From contig NZ_CP094359.1 in NCBI RefSeq assembly GCF_024396695.1, positions 1,054,001-1,118,000 on the forward strand: 64,000 nucleotides of DNA, written 5' to 3'. The notes beneath the pieces were generated by a model that was not told where the DNA came from, ran no database searches, and was given only the letters and a program-made list of their open reading frames with translations. The position numbers and the translations under genes were made by a program. The stretch's first letter is position 1. Each line of letters starts with the position of its first letter. The stretch is from Acidithiobacillus sp. YTS05. GTDB taxonomy: Bacteria > Pseudomonadota > Gammaproteobacteria > Acidithiobacillales > Acidithiobacillaceae. This document shows, one piece after another, positions 18,251-24,801 of this stretch.

Positions 18251-18502
18251 ATGATTGATCCCATCCATTCAAAGATGTTATATACCTACCGATCGTTTTC
18301 ACAAATCATAGATGTGTCAGAAAAAACGGTTCGTAATAAGGTTTGCTCTGGTTCTTTTCCTCCTCCTATACAGACGATTTTCGGGCCAAGATTTAGTCAG
18401 GAGCACATTGATTTTGTCCTGAGCGGTAAGCATCCCGTCCGGCGCCGGGGGCGGCCGCGCATCGCTAAGAAAGACAAAATGGGGAAGGGAGAGGAGCCGT
18501 GA
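18251..18502 (+). CDS. AlpA-like small helix-turn-helix protein
   Basis: About 83 aa from ATG 18251. The segment YRSFSQIIDVSEKTVRNKVC is a winged or MerR-like helix-turn-helix of the AlpA/excisionase type. It is followed by SGSFPPPIQTIFGPRFSQEH and a basic tail (RRRGRPRIAKKDK). Such proteins regulate excision or replication genes of mobile elements. Its stop overlaps the GTG of the next gene (GTGA), so the two are coupled. A related truncated copy lies at 22921-23093 on the other strand. Confidence 0.6.
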   Translation: MIDPIHSKMLYTYRSFSQIIDVSEKTVRNKVCSGSFPPPIQTIFGPRFSQEHIDFVLSGKHPVRRRGRPRIAKKDKMGKGEEP

Positions 18503-18811
18503 ATACGCCCACGCTCGGGTCTAACAGTCCTAGGACGACGGTTGACGTTGTCCGGCTCACGCGGTTCACGTCTGACCGGCGACTCACGAAACGATTCGTG
18601 CTGCAAAGAGGGGGAGTCGACAAGCTTTCAGGCGGGGGGAAGATGAGCAGCGGCAAAGCCGTGGTCATGGAACTGCCATTCTCGCAATTACCGGATCTCA
18701 TTGCTCAGCTGACGGACAATGAAGCATTGACATACGGGACGATCAAGAATGTTCATCCCGGCCAAGTGCAGCAAGTCACAATCAAAGATATAGCTGAAAA
18801 ACACATTGTTC
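18499..18811 (+). pseudogene. N-terminal part of a primase/helicase-like plasmid gene, cut by IS256
   Basis: From GTG 18499, with GAGAGGAG upstream, the frame reads VRLTRFTSDRRLTKRFVLQ and later FSQLPDLIAQLTDNEALTYG. This resembles the N-terminus of plasmid or phage primase-helicase proteins, although I judge this from general pattern only. After about 104 codons the sequence enters the left inverted repeat of the IS256 element at 18812 and the gene is lost. It forms an operon with the AlpA-like gene. Confidence 0.45.
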
Positions 18812-20226
18812 GAGCTATGATCGAATCTGGTGTATGGGAGATTACAGCTGACTTGAGGAAGGTGGCGCACTGTTGCCAGAAAAGGGTTTCGAGATCTGAT
18901 CCGCAACGAAGAGGTGCGCCATGAGAGAAGATAGCAAAGTGGTAGAGGGATTGGCAGGGCTTGAGATGGGGATCGAAGAGATCCTGCGGCAAGGGGCAAG
19001 GCGTTTGGTCCAACAGGCAGTGGAGGCAGAGCTGGCGGCGGTACTCGAAGAGCTGAGCACGGTACGGACCGTGGATGGCCGACGTGCCGTGGTGCGCAAT
19101 GGCTACCAGCCGGAGCGGGAGATCCTGACCCGCCTGGGTCCTGTTCCGGTGGGGGTACCCAAGACTCGGGACCGCTCGCGATCGTGCTTGAGAGTCCGCT
19201 CTTCTTTGGTCCCGCCTTATGTCCGCCGTACGCAGACCATCGCTGCGGCCCTGCCCTGGCTCTACCTGCACGGCATTTCCTCTGGCAAGCTGCGCGAGGC
19301 GCTGGTCGTGCTGTTGGGCGAGCAGGCCCGGGGGCTCTCTCCGGCGGCCCTGGGGCGCCTCAAGGCGGAGTGGGCGCAAGAACATGCCGAATGGCAGCAT
19401 CGTTCCCTCTGTGGCAAGCGCTATGCCTACTGGTGGGCCGATGGCATCTACACCAACCTGCGCGCGGAAGATGACCCGCGCATTTGTCTCCTGGTCATCA
19501 TCGGCGTGATCTCTGAAGGGAAGAAAGAGATCGTGGCGGTCACCGACGGCCTGCGCGAATCCAAGGTGTCCTGGCTCGAAGTCCTGCGCGACCTGCGCGA
19601 TCGCGGCGTGCAGGAAGCCCCCTTGCTGGCCATCGGCGACGGCGCCCTGGGCTTCTGGTCGGCTCTGAGCGAGATCTATCCGCAGATACGCCATCAACGC
19701 TGCTGGGTGCACAAGACCGCCAACGTCCTCAACGAGTTTCCCAAGCGGCTGCAGAGCCAGGCCAAGGCCGCCCTGCAGAACATCTGGATGGCCGAGACCA
19801 AAGAGGCAGCAGAGCAGGCTTGGCGGGTCTTTGTGCGCAACTACCAGGTCAAGTATCCAAAGGCGGTAGAGAAGCTACAGAAGGACCGCGACGTGCTGCT
19901 GACCTTCTACGACTTTCCCGCAGAGCACTGGCTCCACATTCGCAGCAGCAATGCTATCGAGTCCACCTTTGCGACCGTTCGCCAGCGCAGCAGCCGCACC
20001 AAGAACTGCGTCTCGCGCAGCAGTTTTCTGGGCCTGAGCTTCAAGCTCATCCAGCAAGCGGAGAAACACTGGAAAGGGATCCGCCACCCACAGAGGCTCA
20101 GGGATCTCTTTGCCGGAGTGATTTTTGTCGACGGGATACCGGCCAATGAAACCCAGCCGGATAGCCAACAGGACGCCGCCTGAATCATGTTAGCAAATCC
20201 TGATACACCACTCTTGACCATAGCTC
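18812..20226 (+). mobile_element. IS256-family insertion sequence
   Basis: The element has imperfect inverted repeats: the left end begins GAGCTATGATCGAATCTGGT, and the right end, on the other strand, GAGCTATGGTCAAGAGTGGT. It holds one intact transposase gene. The flanks (CATTGTTC and TGACCAAT) show no target duplication, so the two sides were probably joined by recombination between copies. A related remnant is at 16474-16592. Confidence 0.85.
18921..20183 (+). CDS. IS256-family (mutator) transposase
   Basis: 420 aa, full length for the family. The N-terminal part contains LVQQAVEAELAAVLEE and VVRNGYQPEREILTRLGPV. The catalytic core has VAVTDGLRESKVSWLEVLRD, LAIGDGALGFWSALSEIYP and QRCWVHKTANVLNEFPK, and the C-terminus holds the Glu in IRSSNAIESTFATVRQRS. 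No frameshift is visible, so the element may still be active. Confidence 0.93.
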   Translation: MREDSKVVEGLAGLEMGIEEILRQGARRLVQQAVEAELAAVLEELSTVRTVDGRRAVVRNGYQPEREILTRLGPVPVGVPKTRDRSRSCLRVRSSLVPPYVRRTQTIAAALPWLYLHGISSGKLREALVVLLGEQARGLSPAALGRLKAEWAQEHAEWQHRSLCGKRYAYWWADGIYTNLRAEDDPRICLLVIIGVISEGKKEIVAVTDGLRESKVSWLEVLRDLRDRGVQEAPLLAIGDGALGFWSALSEIYPQIRHQRCWVHKTANVLNEFPKRLQSQAKAALQNIWMAETKEAAEQAWRVFVRNYQVKYPKAVEKLQKDRDVLLTFYDFPAEHWLHIRSSNAIESTFATVRQRSSRTKNCVSRSSFLGLSFKLIQQAEKHWKGIRHPQRLRDLFAGVIFVDGIPANETQPDSQQDAA

Positions 20227-20368
20227 TGACCAATTTCGAGAGATCCAGCTGCTCAACCACCTCCACAATGAACTGGGCCAAATGCCCCTCGGAAAGCCAG
20301 TCCCCCATGAACGGAAGGGCCAGATAGGAAGGCTTGCGGTCGGCAGAAATGGGCCATTTCTTACTCAC
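20227..20368 (-). pseudogene. N-terminal fragment of an IS1182/IS5-like transposase
   Basis: On the minus strand a frame starts MSKKWPISADRKPSYLALPF, continues with WLSEGHLAQFIVEVVEQLDL and reaches the IS256 inverted repeat at 20226. The segment DWLxExHLAxFxVEVVEQLDL is the conserved start of IS1182-type transposases. The rest is missing because the IS256 element landed there or replaced it. Confidence 0.7.
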
Positions 20369-20734
20369 TCCATCGAGTTATAGATCATTATATCCTATTT
20401 ATCCCAAAGGGTAAATCCGACGGGCTGCTAGACAACATTTTGTCTTGACAGCGGGGTCCGCCACATTCCACGCATAATCAAATCCGTCCGTGCCTTGTCC
20501 CTGCAGTTATACCACGGACTTTTTCAGCAACCTCCTAAACTTCAGCTCCGTATAAACTGCTACAAAAAAACCGGATAACAAAGTAATCCAAGTTCGACCT
20601 AGCAGGGAGAGATAGACATCACTATGACGATCCTTCCTCCGCTACTCGCCGGAAGAGCGAAGTGAGGGCGAGTAGTCCCGGGCAGGCCAAGCGGTGTACT
20701 CCATCCGCCGAAACGACCGCCGAAGGTTGGGAGT
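20369..20734. other. Stretch between IS fragments, no supported gene
   Basis: These 366 bases have no convincing reading frame. The part from about 20600 continues the frame of the broken OrfA at 20735-20953 but reads as unrelated sequence (FGGRFGGWSTPLGLPG), so a junction with unknown DNA is likely at about 20735. Confidence 0.4.
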
Positions 20735-20953
20735 GATCCCGCCTGTTCCTGGATAGCCCGCTTCCATTGGGCTACCTGCGTCGAGTGTACGCCGTATTCC
20801 TGGGCAATCTCATGTACGGTCTTCACCCCGCGGATCGCTTCCAACCCGACCTTGGCCTTGAAGGCCGATCCATATACGTTCCTCTTGCCTACACTCATCG
20901 TCCTCTCCTTGCCAGACGATAGTTTAAACTCATGTCTCGAATTCGGGGTCCAC
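20735..20953 (-). mobile_element. 5' fragment of an IS3-family element (orfA start)
   Basis: On the minus strand the fragment starts at an IS end with TGGACCCCGAATTCG at about 20953, then has a ribosome-binding site (GGAGAGG) and an ATG at 20898 opening KRNVYGSAFKAKVGLEAIRG, VKTVHEIAQEYGVHSTQVAQ and WKRAIQEQAG, a standard IS3 OrfA N-terminus. It breaks off after about 55 codons. The IS end cuts the 3' end of the ParM-like gene, supplying its last seven codons. Confidence 0.8.
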
Positions 20954-22351
20954 TATAGTCTTATCCGATGCCAGCGCGTCCAGATACAAATTCAGTGCAA
21001 CTACCAGATGATCAGAAAAACCAACAATGCCACGCTTGGTTCGGGGCAATGTCGCAACCCACTGGTAAATCCTCGCATGCAAAGGATTTCCATCATAAAT
21101 ACGGGCACACAACTTGAAAAAATTGCACTCGACAGAAAGCGTGTCCTCTAAAGCAGGGCGCAAAAAAAGCGCATCTGGATCACTGACGGATGGCCCTTCG
21201 TCAATTTCTTCCTCTTCGTACAACAATCCATCACTATCATCCTGAATCTGCGAGGATTCGATGCGTGGCGACGAACTGAAGTCATCATCATCCTCGTCAA
21301 AATTAGACATTGCAATCTCCTCTAGCCAGATATTGTTGAGACAAAGATAAGTAAACATTCCTAAAACTGGTAAAAACCGGCTGCCACCTATGTCATGGTA
21401 CTCCACCAACTGGGCATTCGGGAAAATTTCCTGAATATACGGGAAGAAATCACGCGCACCACCACCATAAACGCCAATCTTCATGTACGCGGCATCCTGT
21501 ACCCATTTTGCATACAACATGGTAATCAATGGCTGCACTACCTGCTTTACGGCTTCCGCCACTACATCGCTGATATCGCGAATCTCGCCACCCAAAAAGA
21601 TTTTGTTGCGCTTTTCGACCGCTCGCATGGCCGTAATGGTATCCATAGATACGCCATATTGTGTGTGCAACATGGAAGAAACGGTCGCTGCAACTCTGGA
21701 CATGCCAATGTTGCTTCCCCCACTTTTTTCCAGCATCGGTCGTACACCCTGCATAATCGCATAGCCTGTGGTATACGTTCCGACATCAATACCGCCCAAC
21801 ATCGTATCCTGCAAAACCAGTTTCTTGATCTCCAGATCACGGTTCGACCACGCATACAGACCTGCCGCTGCCTGCGGCATGACCATTCCCTCATTGCGGA
21901 AAATCCGAATATTCATAGGTTTTCCATGTACGACTGCTCGATGATCGCCCAATATCTCCACCATTATCTGACGTGAGCGTTCCCGAAAACTGGACTGCGG
22001 CAAACCGATTGCCAGATGCACATCCCCCTCATAAATGCCCAACTCTGCCAAAGCACGGAATAACAGCACTTTCCAGCCGTCAGACCCCGCCCAATCATGA
22101 TTCAAAGTATTGGTAAGTTGATAAGGACGGAGATTCTCCGCTGCCCACTGACCAGTAATCCACGAACGGCCACCATATTCAATGATCTGCGAGTCATCAA
22201 AACCAAAAGACCCCAACAATTCGCTAGGTAAAATGCCCACCACAGAAGGAAAAGAAATCCGCTTACTATCAGCAGAAACACCCGCAACCGCCTTGACATA
22301 CCCAGAACCAATGTCTACCGCAACAATCTGATCCGACGAACCTTTCTTCAC
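20930..22351 (-). CDS. Actin-like plasmid segregation protein (ParM-like) fused to a second domain
   Basis: 473 codons from GTG 22351 with AGAGGGG upstream. Residues 1-345 form an actin-like ATPase: phosphate-1 loop IVAVDIGSGYVKAVAG, phosphate-2 region GGIDVGTYTTGYAI and the adenosine motif VYGGGARDFF. This fits ParM/Alp proteins that segregate low-copy plasmids. From residue 348 an acidic linker (FDEDDDD) leads to an unrelated small helical domain. That part has its own ATG at 21310 preceded by GAGGAG, so it may also be made separately and could have been a partner gene. The last 7 codons are IS3 sequence, so the C-terminus is truncated. Confidence 0.75.
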   Translation of the reverse strand: MKKGSSDQIVAVDIGSGYVKAVAGVSADSKRISFPSVVGILPSELLGSFGFDDSQIIEYGGRSWITGQWAAENLRPYQLTNTLNHDWAGSDGWKVLLFRALAELGIYEGDVHLAIGLPQSSFRERSRQIMVEILGDHRAVVHGKPMNIRIFRNEGMVMPQAAAGLYAWSNRDLEIKKLVLQDTMLGGIDVGTYTTGYAIMQGVRPMLEKSGGSNIGMSRVAATVSSMLHTQYGVSMDTITAMRAVEKRNKIFLGGEIRDISDVVAEAVKQVVQPLITMLYAKWVQDAAYMKIGVYGGGARDFFPYIQEIFPNAQLVEYHDIGGSRFLPVLGMFTYLCLNNIWLEEIAMSNFDEDDDDFSSSPRIESSQIQDDSDGLLYEEEEIDEGPSVSDPDALFLRPALEDTLSVECNFFKLCARIYDGNPLHARIYQWVATLPRTKRGIVGFSDHLVVALNLYLDALASDKTIVDPEFET

Positions 22352-22390
22352 TTGTAGTTACCCCTCTATAGCAATCCATTCCCATCTCTA

Positions 22391-22405
22391 TCGACATGAT
22401 GTCGA
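22391..22405. promoter_or_regulatory. Palindrome upstream of the ParM-like gene
   Basis: TCGACATGATGTCGA is a perfect 7-1-7 inverted repeat 40 bp upstream of the ParM-like start. A second short palindrome (CCATAATATGG) lies at 22428-22438. These could be the operator or centromere-like site of the partition locus. No longer iterated repeats were seen. Confidence 0.45.
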
Positions 22406-22670
22406 CACAACAACGTACACCACTAGTCCATAATATGGCGTCCAAACAAAAATTGAAAGGGGCAAAATCAAAAAAACCAAAACATGGACAAAAAATGTCT
22501 GAAAAACGTGGAAAATAAATACACGTATTGTCTACATTAGGGGGTTTCCCGTTAACTAAAAACAGTCCCCCCCCGGCTCTGCCGAGATGACAGTAGATGT
22601 TTGGCATATAGAGGAGTCAATCAGAGAACCGACGTTGGGAGCCGCCAAGCAAACGATGAAGGAGAGACCG

Positions 22671-22724
22671 ATGGACGAGAAACTTAGCCTACGGCACAGC
22701 CGATGGGAGTGCAAATACCAACTT
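22671..22724 (+). mobile_element. 5' remnant of an IS200-like transposase gene
   Basis: An ATG at 22671 with AAGGAGAG upstream opens [19 protein letters not shown]. The start [11 protein letters not shown] is typical of IS200/IS605 Y1 transposases. The frame is lost after 18 codons at the junction with IS21 sequence. Confidence 0.5.
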
Positions 22725-22726
22725 GC

Positions 22727-22890
22727 GTGATTGTGGTCAGTAACCTCTCCCTCGGCGAATGCGCCCAGGTCTTTGGTGACGCCAAGAAGACCACCGCCAT
22801 GCTCGACCGCCTCACCCACCACTGGGACATCATCGAGACGGGAAACGACTCCTACCGCTACAAAAAGCGCCGCGCCACACCCCCCTCTGA
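22727..22890 (+). mobile_element. 3' fragment of an IS21-family istB gene
   Basis: The plus strand encodes [20 protein letters not shown] and [20 protein letters not shown], which is the conserved C-terminal region of the IS21 helper ATPase IstB. The nucleotide-binding core is absent. The fragment abuts the relic gene at 22921. Confidence 0.75.
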
Positions 22891-22920
22891 ACCTGTTCAA
22901 ATTTCGACGCTGATTGACAC

Positions 22921-23093
22921 TCATCGCGTACCCACCTTGCGTTGGACGGAAATGCGTGGGTGTCCTGGTTGTCGCGGACGTGTGGGATTTGTAACGGTTT
23001 CAGTGCGCGGCTGGCCCAGCACAAAAGCCATGTGTTCCGATGTGAATCGAGGACCGAAAACTGTTCGTACTGGCGGTGGGAAAGAACCTGTCA
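22921..23093 (-). pseudogene. Second AlpA-like gene, N-terminus lost to IS21
   Basis: On the minus strand the frame reads [20 protein letters not shown] and AFVLGQPRT, closely similar to SGSFPPPIQTIFGPRFSQEH of the gene at 18251-18502. Its helix-turn-helix part is replaced by the repeat end of an IS21 element. The stop overlaps an ATG at 22924 (ATGA) that opens [12 protein letters not shown], the start of a downstream gene now cut off. The arrangement mirrors that of the first copy. Confidence 0.65.
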
Positions 23094-23097
23094 GCGG

Positions 23098-23215
23098 CCA
23101 CCAATATGGCGCCATTTCAGGGTCACCATAATGGAGCCACTCTGGGGTCACCATAATGGCGCCACCTTAGGGTCGGCATAAAGGAGCCAGGTTGCGGCCA
23201 CCATAATGGCGCCAC
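23098..23215. repeat. Iterated GGTCACCATAATGGCGCCAC repeats at an IS21 end
   Basis: Four imperfect copies of a unit of about 20-26 bp (ATAATGGAGCCAC, ATAATGGCGCCACC, ATAAAGGAGCCAGG, ATAATGGCGCCACC) follow one another directly before the istA gene. IS21-family elements carry such multiple terminal repeats as transposase binding sites. Spacing and unit length do not fit CRISPR. Confidence 0.75.
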
Positions 23216-23285
23216 CGGCAGTGTAGGAGTCTGGATCTCGAACTTCCCTTGGGTGGGCTACCCTCAAGCTTTTTGGAGGGTAGCC

Positions 23286-23862
23286 ATGAGCAACAGGAGG
23301 TTTGAGATGTTCACGATTCGTCAGATCTTGGTGCGGATGCGCCAAGGCGACACTGATCGCGGTATTGCCCGCACCGGGCTCATGGGGCGCAAGAAGCTCA
23401 GTGTCTTGCGGCAACAGGCGGCCCGCCTGAGTTGGTTGGATCGGCAGTCACCGTTACCCTGTAACGAAGAGTTGGCTACGTTTTCCAGCGTCGACCAGAC
23501 GCGCAGCCCGCCCAGCGGGTCTCCTCCCTTCGGGATCACGAGCAACGCATTACGGAGTGGGTGGCACGAGACATTCAGGCCACGACCATCCATGCTGCCC
23601 TCGTGCGCAAGTATGGCTTTACGGGCAGCTATTCCGCTGTCAAACGCCTGGTCCGCCGGATCCGTGCGGCAGAACCACCGGAGGTCACGTTGCGCCTCGT
23701 CTTTACCCCCGGAGAAGCCGCCCAAGTGGACTTTGGGCCGGTCCTCACCTGGCGGACCCGCGCACCGGTGAGATCCGCGAGACGTGGTTCTTCGTTATGA
23801 CATTGCGCTGGTCTCGCCACCAGTATGCCGAGATCGTCTGGGACCAGACCGTAGCCACCTGA
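23286..23862 (+). pseudogene. IS21-family istA, frameshifted and truncated
   Basis: From ATG 23286 the frame reads RFEMFTIRQILVRMRQGDTD and GLMGRKKLSVLRQQA, the IstA N-terminal HTH region. It then needs at least two frame changes to follow HAALVRKYGFTGSYSAVKRL, PGEAAQVDFGPVL and RETWFFVMTLRWSRHQYAEI. The sequence stops at about 23862, so most of the catalytic core and istB are absent. Confidence 0.85.
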
Positions 23863-24062
23863 ATCCCGCCGGGATCTATGCGGGGAGCGCTTAGCAATGG
23901 GTATCCCTACCGCGATATCGGTTGCCGCGGCCGTAACGGGCGGAACTTGCTCCGATGTTCCTTTCTAGGTGCTGTCACAGCGTCCTTCTCAATCGCTTAC
24001 GCGGCGGTAAACGGAGGGTCAATAACGCCTACTCCTTCCCCCAGTAGAAGAATCTGCGTAGC

Positions 24063-24797
24063 TTACGGCTTTTGCAAGGGATCCGTCAGATCCGACGCAA
24101 TCACCAAGCGATACCCTACCCCTACTTCGGTAGTGAGATATTGCGGCTGATTGGGGTCGGGCTCGATCTTTTCCCGCAGTTTTTGCATATAAATCCGCAA
24201 GTAATGGGTCTGGTCGGCATGCGCTGGCCCCCACACGGCGCTGAGAATCCGCTGGTGGGGCAGAACCGCTCCTGCATTGCGCAGCAAAACCCGCATCAGC
24301 TGATACTCTTTGCTTGTCAGTGAAATCTCTCGTTCGCCAATGTGCAGACACCGAGTCTGGTCCGCCAGGGTCCAGTTACCGACCTGCAGTGGGCCCTGCT
24401 GCAGGCTGACACCGCTGCGGCGCAGATGAGCGTGTAGCCGCGCCAGCAATTCCGCCAGGGTAAACGGTTTGGTGAGGTAATCGTCCGCGCCGCTTTGCAA
24501 GGCTTGCACCTTGTCGGCTTCCTGTCCCCGCGCCGACAGGATCATGAGCACGGTTTCGGGGGATTCCTTGCGAAACCAAGGGACCAGTTCCAAACCGTCC
24601 CGATCAGGTAAACCCAGGTCCAGCAGTACCGCGGCATAGGGCTGTTTCCCATGGTTACGTCGCTGACGAAGGGCGACCTGGGCCGTCGCCCCTGATGCCT
24701 GCCACTCCAGCTGGTAGCGCCCATCGGCAGCCAGTGCCCTTTGCAGGAATTGGGCAATGGCCTGATCATCTTCTACCAGCAATAGCGCTGTGCTCAT
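24063..24797 (-). CDS. kdpE: KdpE response regulator
   Basis: 244 aa from ATG 24797, whose GGAGGGG ribosome-binding site lies in the end of kdpD. The receiver has LLVEDDQAIAQFLQRAL, the phosphoacceptor Asp in AAVLLDLGLPDRDG and Lys in YLTKPFTLAELLARL. The winged helix carries LTSKEYQLMRVLLRNAG and HYLRIYMQKLREKIE. Together with KdpD it turns on kdpFABC on low K+ or osmotic upshift. It is transcribed divergently from kdpFABC rather than downstream of kdpC as in E. coli. Confidence 0.93.
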   Translation of the reverse strand: MSTALLLVEDDQAIAQFLQRALAADGRYQLEWQASGATAQVALRQRRNHGKQPYAAVLLDLGLPDRDGLELVPWFRKESPETVLMILSARGQEADKVQALQSGADDYLTKPFTLAELLARLHAHLRRSGVSLQQGPLQVGNWTLADQTRCLHIGEREISLTSKEYQLMRVLLRNAGAVLPHQRILSAVWGPAHADQTHYLRIYMQKLREKIEPDPNQPQYLTTEVGVGYRLVIASDLTDPLQKP

Positions 24798-24801
24798 TCT
24801 C

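Noticed and set aside
22269..22607. Minus-strand Cys-rich 112-codon frame upstream of the ParM-like gene
   Set aside because: It overlaps the 5' end of the ParM-like gene and its promoter palindromes. Its composition comes from AT-rich intergenic DNA.
23098..23215. Possible short CRISPR-like array
   Set aside because: Units are only about 20-26 bp, imperfect and without spacers of even length. They directly precede istA and fit IS21 terminal repeats.
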